In this document: positions 1 through 7,817 of the stretch, piece after piece
Numbering within the stretch: position 1 is the first letter of the stretch
Layout of the letters: each line of letters starts with the position of its first letter
Source of the DNA: an uncultured Phycisphaerales bacterium
GTDB lineage: Bacteria; Planctomycetota; Phycisphaerae; Phycisphaerales; UBA1924
DNA: 26,722 nucleotides
Reading direction: 5' to 3'
NCBI GenBank assembly: GCA_937879825.1
Contig: CALFMQ010000042.1
Location: forward strand, 1 to 26,722
Made by a program: the position numbers and the translations under genes
The notes under the pieces: generated by a model
What the model saw: the letters and a program-made list of their open reading frames with translations, nothing else
What the model was told of the DNA's origin: nothing
The model's database searches: none

Positions 1-1
1 C

Positions 2-754
2 GAAGGCACGAGCACCGTCACCGATCTCCTCAACCCCCCCGCGCCCCCGCCCACAATCGAAGAGATGCTCGAGATAATGCGCGGCGAACTGGGCGACTCC
101 GTCATGCCCGACGAAGCCCCCGAACCCGAGAGCGACACCAAACCACTCCCGTCGCCGCTCGATGACGCCCGCAATCAACTGCTCTCGGCCCGTCAGCAGC
201 AACTCAGAGAACTCGAGAGCGCCCTGCTCAAGGTCGGCGAAGAACTCGAACCGCAACCATTCGTCAACAAGGACGAAGCCGGAGGCGATCGCTACCTCTC
301 CAACATGATGCGCGGGCAGGAACTCCTCGAAGAGGGCCATTGGTTCGACGCCGAGGAACGCTTCACCATGGCGCTCGCGTCGCGCCCGGGCGACTCCATG
401 GCCGCCGCCGGCCGAATCCACGCGCAGATCGGCGCGGGCATGTTCCGCTCCGCCGCCATCAACATCCGCAACCTCTACCGCGCCTACCCCGAACTCATCC
501 CCGTGCGCTTCGAAGCAGACCTCCTGCCCGCCGGCGAGCGCCTCGAACTGCTCAAGCGCCAACTCGCCGAGCGATCACGACTCGACACCGCCTTCGCCGC
601 CGACGCGTCCATCGTGATGGCCTACCTCGGGCACCAGATCGCCGACTACACCCTCCGCGACGCCGGCTTCGCGCGGATCAACGAGATCAACCAGTCCATC
701 GGCGCCGAGAGCGATCCCCTCATCCTCCTCCTGGAACGAGTCTGGACCCGCTGA
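2..754 (+). CDS. TPR-like repeat protein, 5' end missing
   Basis: The frame is open to the left edge of the window, so the start codon lies outside; the first internal ATG is at 65. The visible part has a Pro/acidic low-complexity stretch, a helical heptad-like segment, and then a helix-turn-helix-repeat region (GQELLEEGHWFDAEERFTMAL and the following 35 residues) that looks like one or two tetratricopeptide repeats. Such repeats usually mediate protein contacts. The next gene starts 7 bases after the stop, so the two are probably one transcript, which may tie this protein to the phosphatase that follows. No enzyme motif is seen. The TPR reading rests on the A/G/Y/L spacing pattern and is moderate. 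Confidence 0.7.
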   Translation, partial: EGTSTVTDLLNPPAPPPTIEEMLEIMRGELGDSVMPDEAPEPESDTKPLPSPLDDARNQLLSARQQQLRELESALLKVGEELEPQPFVNKDEAGGDRYLSNMMRGQELLEEGHWFDAEERFTMALASRPGDSMAAAGRIHAQIGAGMFRSAAINIRNLYRAYPELIPVRFEADLLPAGERLELLKRQLAERSRLDTAFAADASIVMAYLGHQIADYTLRDAGFARINEINQSIGAESDPLILLLERVWTR

Positions 755-761
755 CCCCCGC

Positions 762-2435
762 ATGCACGGCGCGCCCGAGTCCATCACCGAGTTCCTGACC
801 GATGGCTCGCTCGCAGCATTGTGCGCCGCTCTGGGCGAACTCACGCGCCACACCATCTCGCTCCGAGACCGGTCCGGCTCGGTGATCGAGCACCAGAACG
901 CCGACCCGCCGTGGATCATGCGCCACGACGAGCATTCGCAGTCGGTCCGCGCCGAGATCGAAGGGCTCCAGAAAGACCCACGCGCACGCTCCGCCGGCGC
1001 GGGCGCCCACCTCCTCATCCCCATCCGAACCGCCGGCCGGGCCGTCGGCGCGCTGCGCGCCGCGCCGCTCAAACCCACCGACTCCACGCCACCGCGCCTG
1101 CGCAACACCCTCGAACTCGTCGCACAGACCGTGGGCGAACTCTGCGATCAGGAGGTCAACGCCAACCTGCGCGGGCGCGAACTCCGAGTCCTCTACGAAC
1201 TCTCCTCGCTGCTCGTCGGCTCCAACGACATCAGCGCCATGCTCGACGCCGCGCTCCGCGCCGCCGCCATGTTCTTCAACGCCGACGCCGGCTCCGTCCA
1301 CCTCCTCGACTTCGAGACGCACAACCTCACGCTCCGCGCCTGGCACGGCGTCTCCACCGAGTTCACCCAGCGCCTCCGCGAACTCCCCGACCACGACACC
1401 GCATCGCTCGACGACCTCGGTAGCCGCGTGATCCTGCTCGAGGACAGCGACCGCTCCATATCCCCCACAACCGACGCATCGCTCCGCGCCGAGTGCATCG
1501 TCTCCTTCATCTCCCTCGATCTCTCGTACCGCGCCCGGCGCCACGGCGTGCTCCGGCTCTACGGCCGCCGAGTCCTGGAGTTCACCGACTCTCAGACCTC
1601 GCTCCTCCGGACCATCGGCGAGCATGTCGCCGCCGCCGTCGCCGCCGCCGAACTCCTCCAGACCGAGCGCCGCCACCGCGAGACGCAGCGCCACCTCAAA
1701 CTCGCCGCCGATGTCCAGTCCCGCATGCGCCCCCGCACGCGCCCCGAGCACCCCGCGCTCGATATCGAGGCGCGCCTCATCTCATCACTCGAACTCGCCG
1801 GCGACTTCTACGACATCTTCGAGTTCCACGGGTCCATCGCCGTCGTCGTCGCAGATGTCGTGGGCAAAGGCGTGCCCGCGGCCCTGCTGATGGCCTCGCT
1901 CCGCGCCTCCATCCGCGCCCACGCCCTGAGCGAACGCGATCCCTCGCGCCTCATGTCCCAGACCAACACCTTCCTCACGCGCGACACGCTCGATCAGGAG
2001 TTCGCAACACTCCTCTTCCTCGCCATCGAGCCCGACGCACTCACACTCACCTACTGCAACGCAGGGCACGAGCCGCCATTCATCATCCGCGCCGGCTCCG
2101 ACGACGCCGAACTCCTCCGGGAGGGCGGGCTCGTCCTGGGCGTCGATGAGTCGCAGGACTTCCCCTCGGCCGCCGTGCAACTCCGCCCCGGAGACACCCT
2201 CATCGCCTGCACCGACGGCCTCATCGAAGCGCAGAACTTCGAAGGCGAGTCCTTCGGACGCAAGCGCCTCCTCGAAACTGTCGCTCGATTCCTCCGCGAG
2301 AACCCCGACGCCCCCGCGCGCGGCGTCGCCGATCACGCGATCTGGGAAGGACGCCGATTCGTCGGGCTCCACAAGCGCGCCGACGACACAACCATCGTCG
2401 TCATCCGCGCCAAATCGCCCGACTCAGAAAAGTAA
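762..2435 (+). CDS. GAF domain-containing PP2C-type (SpoIIE/RsbU-like) serine phosphatase
   Basis: Protein of 557 residues. Residues about 1-130 resemble a degenerate GAF/PAS-like sensor, about 138-300 is a GAF domain, and about 315-552 is a SpoIIE-type PP2C phosphatase. The phosphatase shows the family marks: LAADVQSRM (315-322), GDFYD with the metal-ligand Asp348, ADVVGKG with Asp365, CNAGHEPP (432-439), TDGLIEA with Asp485, and the C-terminal RADDTTIVVIR. Proteins of this build dephosphorylate anti-sigma-factor antagonists or similar partners in response to a sensed ligand or redox state. No transmembrane segment is visible, so it is probably cytoplasmic. It follows the TPR-like gene by 7 bases. 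A perfect 10-bp hairpin begins 2 bases after its stop codon. Confidence 0.93.
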   Translation: MHGAPESITEFLTDGSLAALCAALGELTRHTISLRDRSGSVIEHQNADPPWIMRHDEHSQSVRAEIEGLQKDPRARSAGAGAHLLIPIRTAGRAVGALRAAPLKPTDSTPPRLRNTLELVAQTVGELCDQEVNANLRGRELRVLYELSSLLVGSNDISAMLDAALRAAAMFFNADAGSVHLLDFETHNLTLRAWHGVSTEFTQRLRELPDHDTASLDDLGSRVILLEDSDRSISPTTDASLRAECIVSFISLDLSYRARRHGVLRLYGRRVLEFTDSQTSLLRTIGEHVAAAVAAAELLQTERRHRETQRHLKLAADVQSRMRPRTRPEHPALDIEARLISSLELAGDFYDIFEFHGSIAVVVADVVGKGVPAALLMASLRASIRAHALSERDPSRLMSQTNTFLTRDTLDQEFATLLFLAIEPDALTLTYCNAGHEPPFIIRAGSDDAELLREGGLVLGVDESQDFPSAAVQLRPGDTLIACTDGLIEAQNFEGESFGRKRLLETVARFLRENPDAPARGVADHAIWEGRRFVGLHKRADDTTIVVIRAKSPDSEK

Positions 2436-2466
2436 AACCGCCCGCGACTATGCCGTTCGCGGGCGG
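2431..2466. terminator. Bidirectional intrinsic terminator candidate
   Basis: A perfect 10-bp stem (2438-2447 with 2457-2466) closes a 9-nt loop directly after the phosphatase stop codon. On the + strand it lacks a T-run. Read on the minus strand it is followed by TTTTACTTTT, which is a classic Rho-independent terminator. It would stop leftward transcription coming from the lipoprotein gene or from the gene-free stretch on its right. Confidence 0.75.
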
Positions 2467-2849
2467 GTCCGTTGGAGCCATGCACACATAAGGTCTGGGC
2501 TGCGATTTCCCTTCTACCGGCTGCATCTGCAGTCACCAACGCCCCAGTGACACCAACGGGAATCCATCTCACGCCGCCGTCAGGCCACGCGGATAGCACT
2601 CGCTCGGAAGGGAATCACCCAATCCAAAGCAATGACGCCGATCAAAACGGGTCGATCCAATAGACTCTCTCTTGCTCTCGCCTTGTGCGGCTTTCTGACT
2701 CTCATCCGCCCGCCCGGACTGTGCTTCCAGACGAACCTCATCAGCATAGCCGATACAACCCGACTCGCAACGACCAACCCCGCGTTTTTTGCGCTCGGAC
2801 ACACGGAAACCCACAACCCGCAAGATTATCGGGGGCTTCCACCACTTTC
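2467..2849. other. Gene-free stretch
   Basis: About 380 bases with no convincing reading frame. Short frames exist on both strands, but their products look like random translation. Base composition is less GC-extreme than the flanks, with A/T-richer runs such as GCGTTTTTTGCGC near 2788-2800. The strong minus-strand terminator at its left end suggests that minus-strand transcription crosses it, either as a long 3' untranslated region of the lipoprotein gene or as a separate small RNA. No tRNA, RNase P or tmRNA pattern was recognised. Confidence 0.5.
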
Positions 2850-3683
2850 TCACGGCACATGCACCAGCAGACTCCGCTGCGCCTTCCCGGTGTTCTTGTC
2901 CTGAATCGGATACGCCCCGTTCAACATGTTCTGCGGGTACCTCGCCTGCAACTCCAGGATCTCGCCGTTCCGCACCTCGCCCCGCGCCTCGTCGTAGTCG
3001 CCGGCCCCGAAGAGCCCCACCGTCACCGAACTCCACGAAGGCCCGTGGTAATAGAACGCCTCCTCGCCCTCCGCCCGCAACCGGCGAACCGCCTCCTCCG
3101 CCGCCCGCCGCGCCTCGCTCGTGTTCGCCGACTGGTACACCCCGATCTGCAGCGTAAACTCCGCCTCGTCCCCGAAAAAGTCCCTCGCAAACGCGAGATT
3201 CGCCTCTTTCGCGACCCCCAGCGCCCGCGCCGCCGGCGGCGTCAGATATGCCATTCGCCACGGCTGCCGCCCCTCCACCTGCACCCCGTGAATCCACGCC
3301 AGATCACGCCGCGCCGCGCCATCATCAGGGCCGCCATACGAACCGAGCAGCACGACCGACGCATCCTTCTTATCCCGCACCCGCACGTCCTCGCGCCCGA
3401 GCATCCGCCCGATCACCTCCGCCCGCGCCCGCGCCTGCTGCTCATGCCCCTCACCCGTGAAATATTCGAGCACCAACCCCCACGACTGATCCGCCGTGAC
3501 CACGCCGCCCGCCCCGTCGCCGGAGCGCGTCACGCGCCCGTTCTGACCCCCCTGACAGCCCCCAATCAAAGGCATGGCGCCCATCATCATGATGGCGACC
3601 GCCCACCGCCCCCATCGCCCGCGCATCCGCGAAGATATCTTCGCCCGGTCCGACCTCGGATTATCGTTGTAAGGCATACGCAT
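2850..3683 (-). CDS. Lipoprotein with SPOR-like C-terminal region
   Basis: Protein of 277 residues from the first ATG. Residues 21-43 form a basic, then hydrophobic signal segment ending in the lipobox LIGGC (Cys43). A start at Met20 (position 3626) would give a normal-length signal peptide and may be the true one. After the lipobox the mature protein has two alpha/beta segments. The second, from EFTLQIGVYQ onward, looks like a SPOR fold (TLQIGV...A...L...E...). SPOR domains bind denuded peptidoglycan at division sites. The first half (VLLGSYGG...) may be a diverged second copy. It is divergent from flgM and probably membrane-anchored in the periplasm. Function is inferred only from fold resemblance. 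Confidence 0.8.
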   Translation of the reverse strand: MRMPYNDNPRSDRAKISSRMRGRWGRWAVAIMMMGAMPLIGGCQGGQNGRVTRSGDGAGGVVTADQSWGLVLEYFTGEGHEQQARARAEVIGRMLGREDVRVRDKKDASVVLLGSYGGPDDGAARRDLAWIHGVQVEGRQPWRMAYLTPPAARALGVAKEANLAFARDFFGDEAEFTLQIGVYQSANTSEARRAAEEAVRRLRAEGEEAFYYHGPSWSSVTVGLFGAGDYDEARGEVRNGEILELQARYPQNMLNGAYPIQDKNTGKAQRSLLVHVP

Positions 3684-3725
3684 GATTAGACTTACGCCAC
3701 TTTAGCCCGTTCGTTCAAGTTTGCA

Positions 3726-3751
3726 GAAATCAGAGACCACCCTCCGATATT
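3726..3751 (+). promoter_or_regulatory. Sigma-28 (FliA/SigD)-type promoter for flgM
   Basis: GAAA at 3726-3729, a 14-base spacer, then CCGATATT at 3744-3751. This closely matches the SigD-type consensus TAAA-N14-16-CCGATAT. It lies about 100 bases upstream of the preferred flgM start. Control of flgM by the sigma factor that FlgM itself inhibits is a known feedback arrangement in flagellated bacteria. Confidence 0.65.
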
Positions 3752-3854
3752 CATGGTGCAGACGGATGGAACCGCCTACTCACGATCTTCACCGTGGCCC
3801 GGGCAGGGATCGCCCGACCCGCGATGTTCGCACGCCGTGCAGGACCACCCAACC

Positions 3855-4148
3855 ATGAGCAGTATCAACAACATCGACACTTCCAACAACACCCGCCACG
3901 CCGCACCCATCGACCGCGCCCAGCGGTCATCCCAAGCCGTCACGCCCGATCAATCCAACAGAACCCCTGACTCGGTGGACCAAGTGCAACTCTCAGACCA
4001 CGCCCGCTGGCTCGACCGCCTCCGCGACCTCCCCGTCCGTTCCGATCTCGTGGACCGCATCAAGTCCGAGATCGCAGCAGGCACCTTCGACATCGACGCA
4101 CGCATCGACCAGGCCGCCAACGCGCTCGCCAACGACCTAGCGCTGTAA
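3855..4148 (+). CDS. flgM: Anti-sigma-28 factor FlgM
   Basis: Protein of 97 residues with a polar, disordered N-terminal half and a helical C-terminal half (VQLSDHARWLDRLRDLPV, then VDRIKSEIAAGTFDIDARIDQAANAL). This layout and the IxxGxFxID pattern are typical of FlgM, which binds and inhibits sigma-28 until the flagellar hook is complete. The start at 3855 is chosen because AGGA at 3841-3844 lies at ribosome-binding distance. An earlier in-frame ATG at 3753 sits just downstream of the promoter -10 box and would add a non-FlgM-like leader. It overlaps the tail of the opposing lipoprotein gene by 12 bases. It is the only flagellar gene in the window. Confidence 0.85.
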   Translation: MSSINNIDTSNNTRHAAPIDRAQRSSQAVTPDQSNRTPDSVDQVQLSDHARWLDRLRDLPVRSDLVDRIKSEIAAGTFDIDARIDQAANALANDLAL

Positions 4149-4667
4149 AGCGCCCGCGCTCATCAGGCGCCCCGATCCCTCCAGCGCGACCCCGTCGAGC
4201 CGGGTGAACAACACGCGAAGCGTCCAACCCGCCCCGCCCGACAGCGCATCCTCACCGTCATTCAACTGAAACCGATAGGTCCGGGTCACCGGGTCATACG
4301 CCCGCGCGTTCACATCCGGGTCGGTCATCTCGTAGTCCCATCGCGCCACCTGCGCGCCGATGGCCGCCGCCGACGCCACGCCCGCCTCCCGGTACAACTC
4401 GAACACCACCGTCCCCAGCGCCTTGACCGGGTGATCCCACCGATCAAACAGCTCGATGTGCGCCTCGACCTGCCGCCGCCCCGACGCCCGATCCGGACGA
4501 ACGCCCGACAACGGGTGCACCACCACGCGCACCGGCGCAAACGCCCCGACCGCCTCGCCCCCCGCAACCGGCCCGGCGGCAGACTTCGCCGCAAGACCGC
4601 ACCCGCACACAACAACCGCCCCCATCCCGCCCATCACAATCGCCGCCGCCTTGATCGCCGTCTTCAT
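4137..4667 (-). CDS. Putative lipoprotein at the end of the phage-type head operon
   Basis: Protein of 176 residues starting at ATG 4665-4667. The N-terminus (MKTAIKAAAIVMGGMGAVVVCGCGL) is a signal peptide with a lipobox-like VCGC. The mature part is predicted beta-rich, with segments such as VRVVVHPLSGVRP, VEAHIELFDRWDHPVKALGTVVFELY and TRTYRFQLNDGED, resembling a small immunoglobulin-like or transthyretin-like sandwich. It follows the holin-like gene by 11 bases. A lipoprotein beside a holin-like gene could be a spanin-like envelope component, or it could be an unrelated cell gene sharing the transcript. Function is unknown. A longer reading of the same frame up to position 5000 only covers the neighbouring gene in another frame and was discarded. 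Confidence 0.75.
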   Translation of the reverse strand: MKTAIKAAAIVMGGMGAVVVCGCGLAAKSAAGPVAGGEAVGAFAPVRVVVHPLSGVRPDRASGRRQVEAHIELFDRWDHPVKALGTVVFELYREAGVASAAAIGAQVARWDYEMTDPDVNARAYDPVTRTYRFQLNDGEDALSGGAGWTLRVLFTRLDGVALEGSGRLMSAGALQR

Positions 4668-4678
4668 GGTGCCCGAGT

Positions 4679-4981
4679 CTAACCGCCCGCCGCCCGCACC
4701 GAGTCCTTCGCCGATCCCGCCGCCGCGCCTCCCCCCGCCCGGTGCAAGAGCGCTGTCAACTCCCGCTGGCCCCCCTCCAGCGCCGACACCGCCCGCGTGT
4801 TCTCGCGCACCACCTCGATCAGCGAGTCCAGCTCCACCTTCTGCGACATCACCCGCCCGTGCGCCTCGCTCAACTCCCGCTCCCGCGTCAGCGCCGACTT
4901 CCGCTCGATCAACCACATCGCCGCGATCAACCCCGCCATCCCGAACTGCGCCACCGTCCCCAGCAACTCCGCCTCGCCCAT
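4679..4981 (-). CDS. Small membrane protein, holin-like (single TM plus coiled coil)
   Basis: Protein of 100 residues. Residues about 5-25 (LLGTVAQFGMAGLIAAMWLI) form one transmembrane helix. Residues about 27-80 form a charged amphipathic coiled coil (ALTRERELSEAHGRVM..., EVVRENTRAVSALEGG), and the tail is Gly/Ala-rich. This layout (short N-terminal helix, coil, charged tail) is that of BhlA/UviB-type holin-like proteins found behind phage structural genes. No endolysin is seen nearby, so a lysis role is only inference. It lies 15 bases from the preceding gene of the head operon. Confidence 0.7.
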   Translation of the reverse strand: MGEAELLGTVAQFGMAGLIAAMWLIERKSALTRERELSEAHGRVMSQKVELDSLIEVVRENTRAVSALEGGQRELTALLHRAGGGAAAGSAKDSVRAAGG

Positions 4982-4996
4982 CGCGACCGCCCTCCT

Positions 4997-5365
4997 TCAC
5001 GACAGCTTGTAGTACCGAACCGAGTACATCACGCTGAACACCCGCCCGCGATCAAACGCCGACTCCAGCGTGAATCGCACCATCGTCATCCCCGGCCAAG
5101 ACCGCCCGTTCCCATCATTCAGCGTCCCCGTCGCCGGCAACTCCGCCTTCGCCCGAATCGCATCGATCAGCGTCCACAGCCCCGCCTCGCTCGACGCCAC
5201 CAGCCGCCCCTCCTGCTTGATCCGCAGCTCCCGCTTCCCACGATCCTGCGAGTTGGGCCAGTACGTCGGCCCGTAACCCGCGTCCTCCGTGTACCGACCC
5301 ACCGTGTCCATCACGAACCGGTGCGGCCCCGATCCAAACAAGTCCAACGCCTGGAACGTGCTCAT
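4997..5365 (-). CDS. Small phage-type protein of unknown function
   Basis: Protein of 122 residues, soluble and beta-rich, without signal peptide or membrane segment. It is rich in aromatic residues (TYWPNSQD, VRFTLESAFDRGRVFSVMYSVRYYKLS). Its position behind the connector candidates suggests a neck, head-completion or minor tail protein, but no family was recognised. A GGGGGAG-type ribosome-binding site precedes ATG 5363-5365. The gap to the previous gene is 12 bases, so translation in one operon is likely. Confidence 0.7.
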   Translation of the reverse strand: MSTFQALDLFGSGPHRFVMDTVGRYTEDAGYGPTYWPNSQDRGKRELRIKQEGRLVASSEAGLWTLIDAIRAKAELPATGTLNDGNGRSWPGMTMVRFTLESAFDRGRVFSVMYSVRYYKLS

Positions 5366-5377
5366 CCCGCGCTCCCC

Positions 5378-5785
5378 CTACGCAACATCCGCTTCAACGA
5401 CCGGGTCCGCCGATCCGTCCGCCGACACCGCAACACACGAGACCGTCTGCATCGCGCCGCCACGCGCGCTCAACCTGCTCTCAACCGCCGTCACCACAAC
5501 ATCCGCCGTCACCTCGCGCACCGGCACGCCCGCGCCCGACGGAGCCGCGCGGAAACGCAGCGCCACCGCATCGCCCGGCCTGATCCCGTGGTCCTGCTGA
5601 TCCACAACCGTCCGCGTGATCTCGATCTCCACCCGCTGCTCGGGAACATCCGCGAACTCCACATGCGCCCCACCCGACCCGAACTCCACGATCACCTTCT
5701 CCGCCCTGCGGCTCAGACTCACCGCGCTCACGTGCTCGAGCGTCACACCCCCAAGCACCACATTCCTCGGGCTCAACCAGATCAT
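5378..5785 (-). CDS. Small phage-type structural protein candidate
   Basis: Protein of 135 residues beginning MIWLSPRNVVLGGVTLEHV, starting at ATG 5783-5785, two bases after the stop of the preceding gene and preceded by GGAGG. It is beta-rich with many Val residues (VSAVSLSRRAEKVIVEFGSGG, VEIEITRTVVDQ) and has no membrane segment. A longer reading to 5992 is only an overlap of the preceding gene. The tight coupling to the connector candidate suggests a virion component such as a head-tail adaptor, but no family was recognised. Confidence 0.7.
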   Translation of the reverse strand: MIWLSPRNVVLGGVTLEHVSAVSLSRRAEKVIVEFGSGGAHVEFADVPEQRVEIEITRTVVDQQDHGIRPGDAVALRFRAAPSGAGVPVREVTADVVVTAVESRLSARGGAMQTVSCVAVSADGSADPVVEADVA

Positions 5786-5787
5786 CC

Positions 5788-6429
5788 TCAGCACCTCCGC
5801 ACAAACTGCATCACATTCATCCGGCGCGTCGCGTCCGCAACGCCGTCGCCGTCCGTGTCCACCAACGCCGAAACACCAAACCGCTCGCTCCCGTACCGCG
5901 CCAAATACATCTGCGCCTTCTGCCACAGCAACGCGTCGTACCCCACCAGCGCCGCGGCACCGCTGAACACCAATTGCAACGCGCCGAAACACTCCACCCG
6001 CTTCAGCGCCGCCGTGTTCAGCACACTCGCCTCATCGAGCGATCCCCCGGCCACCGTCCCGATCCCAAGCGCACGAAGCACCTGCTCATGCACCACGCCG
6101 ATCTGAGGCCGGAAACTCCCGACCCGCACATCCAATCCCGTCCCCGCCACCAGCGGCATCGCCGCATCACCAACCGAGCCGCGCACCCGCGAGATCGTCA
6201 GCACCGTCGCGCTCACGCGCTCCAGCACCTCCGCCGCAACACCCTCCACCACGACCACCCACCCCGCATCAACACCCAGCGCCGCAAAGTCCGCGCCACC
6301 GACCGTCAGCGTCACGCCGTCCGAGGCGATCTCCCCGCCCGCCGCCGCCAGCACCGTCTGCGACGCGAACGCCACCTCATCAAACAACCGCGGCTCGTAC
6401 ACCAGCAGATCCCGATCACTCGCGAACAT
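5788..6429 (-). CDS. Putative head-tail connector / head-completion protein
   Basis: Protein of 213 residues directly downstream of the major capsid gene. A strong ribosome-binding site (GGAAGGGAG) lies about 6 bases from ATG 6427-6429. The N-terminal half is beta-rich (VTLTVGGADF, AGWVVVVEGVA). The C-terminal half is helical and includes a DTDGDGVADATRR segment that looks like a calcium-binding loop. In tailed phages the gene after the capsid often encodes a connector or neck protein, which is the basis of the call. No direct family match was recognised. An alternative is a capsid decoration or stabilising protein. Confidence 0.6.
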   Translation of the reverse strand: MFASDRDLLVYEPRLFDEVAFASQTVLAAAGGEIASDGVTLTVGGADFAALGVDAGWVVVVEGVAAEVLERVSATVLTISRVRGSVGDAAMPLVAGTGLDVRVGSFRPQIGVVHEQVLRALGIGTVAGGSLDEASVLNTAALKRVECFGALQLVFSGAAALVGYDALLWQKAQMYLARYGSERFGVSALVDTDGDGVADATRRMNVMQFVRRC

Positions 6430-6576
6430 CGCCGCTCCCTTCCGCAGCCCGCTTCATCCCGCATCGCCCGCACGCGCAGCGCGATCCACTTCCAATCCCG
6501 CCGCCGCCCACAAGAGCGACGACGGGTCCACAGGAGGAGAGAGATAGAGAAACCCGCCCCCCAAGATCACCACGCA

Positions 6577-7743
6577 TCACGCCAGACCCTGAAGCACCCC
6601 GTGCGCCCCCTCGTTGCGCAACTCGAGCGTGTACTCGCCGATCACCTGCGCCGACTCACTGTCGCCCGTCGCCGCCAGCCGCTTCATGTGGAAACTCCGC
6701 CCCGCCAGCGGCAGCACATCGATCCGCGAAGAGTCCAGCATCAGAATCTTGTCCTCCGGCATCCAGCGGCTCATCACCACGCGCGTCACACCGAAGTCCG
6801 ACACATACTGACTCACCAGGTCGCGGAACACCGTGTCCCCCGCCGAAAAGCCGCGCGTCTCACCGATGAACGAGTTCAACTTTCGCTTCTGCGCAGCACT
6901 CATCACCAGCAAGTCAACCGTCCCGTTCGACTGCTCCCAGATCTCCTTCATCGCCGCATTGAGCACGATCTCCGACAACTCGTCCTGCCCCGCGCCCTTC
7001 CCCGGCGGAATCGGGCCGACACCCGGCTCGAACACATTCGTCGTCACCTGCGCCAGAATCCCGTTCATGGTGCGCCGCACCGTCGAACTCCCCTGCGGGC
7101 TGCTCCCGCTCGCCACGCCGTTGATCACGCAGTTCTCCAGATCACGCAACAGCTCGCGCAGCCGCTCCTGCATCTGGTAATCCATCTCGTCACGAACCCC
7201 GATCGCCTGCGACGCCAGGTGCGAGCCGCTCACACGCACACTCTTCGTGAAGATCTGCAGATAGTTCTGCCGGCGCACGCGGCTCGTGAACCGCGCCCCC
7301 GGCGCATCATCGCCCTCCAGCGCCGCATTCCCCAGGATCGTCAACTGCTGACCGTCACTCAGCGCCTCCGCCGTCGTCCCGCCGTACCCGCGCACCACCG
7401 TGATGTCCGGCGCGCTCACCCCCGTCACCAGCATCACCTCCGCCGAACCCGCCCCGCGAATCTGATCGCCCACCTGGAACCGGTCCGCGTTCGCAACACC
7501 GAAAGCCGTCGCCGTCGTCGCATCCGGCGAGAACGAGCCCTCATCAATCGTGTCCACGTTCGGGAGCAGCACATCCTCGAGCCACTCGTGCACCGTCCCC
7601 CGCGCCGCCCGCCGGGCATCGCCCAGCACATCCAGCAGCGGCGTCTCGAACGGGCTCACAATCCCGATCACATCGCTCACATCCTCAACCAACTCGGGCA
7701 ACTCCGCGCCCGCGCTGTACGTCGCCTTGCCTGTAAACGCCAT
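6577..7743 (-). CDS. Major capsid protein, SU10 family (DUF5309-like)
   Basis: Protein of 388 residues. The N-terminus MAFTGKATYSAGAELPELVE, followed by DVSDVIGIVSPFETPLLD and the EWLEDVL segment, is characteristic of the SU10-type HK97-fold major capsid family. It continues with a GDQIRGAGSAEV beta region and a C-terminal domain ending TLELRNEGAHGVLQGLA. Length is normal for the family. The start at 7743 is preferred because AGGAACAGG lies just upstream; an in-frame ATG at 7764 would add seven residues. This is the main shell protein of a phage or phage-like particle. The frame is intact. Confidence 0.9.
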   Translation of the reverse strand: MAFTGKATYSAGAELPELVEDVSDVIGIVSPFETPLLDVLGDARRAARGTVHEWLEDVLLPNVDTIDEGSFSPDATTATAFGVANADRFQVGDQIRGAGSAEVMLVTGVSAPDITVVRGYGGTTAEALSDGQQLTILGNAALEGDDAPGARFTSRVRRQNYLQIFTKSVRVSGSHLASQAIGVRDEMDYQMQERLRELLRDLENCVINGVASGSSPQGSSTVRRTMNGILAQVTTNVFEPGVGPIPPGKGAGQDELSEIVLNAAMKEIWEQSNGTVDLLVMSAAQKRKLNSFIGETRGFSAGDTVFRDLVSQYVSDFGVTRVVMSRWMPEDKILMLDSSRIDVLPLAGRSFHMKRLAATGDSESAQVIGEYTLELRNEGAHGVLQGLA

Positions 7744-7817
7744 CGTTCCTGTTCCTTTCGCCATTCGTCCCGTCTCATTGGTTCAACACACCCGCGCACC
7801 GCTCACACGCGCCGCGC

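Noticed and set aside
2467..2849. RNase P-like or tmRNA-like fragments (AGTCCGGGC on the minus strand; GGTCGATCC on the plus strand)
   Set aside because: Only short matches; the other conserved elements of these RNAs are missing.
3753..3854. Longer FlgM with a start at 3753
   Set aside because: This ATG lies directly after the -10 box of the candidate promoter, so it would be at or before the transcript start.
4137..5000. A 287-residue minus-strand reading covering both the lipoprotein and holin-like regions
   Set aside because: The part upstream of 4667 is Gly/Arg-rich out-of-frame shadow of the holin-like gene; the signal peptide at 4667 marks the real start.
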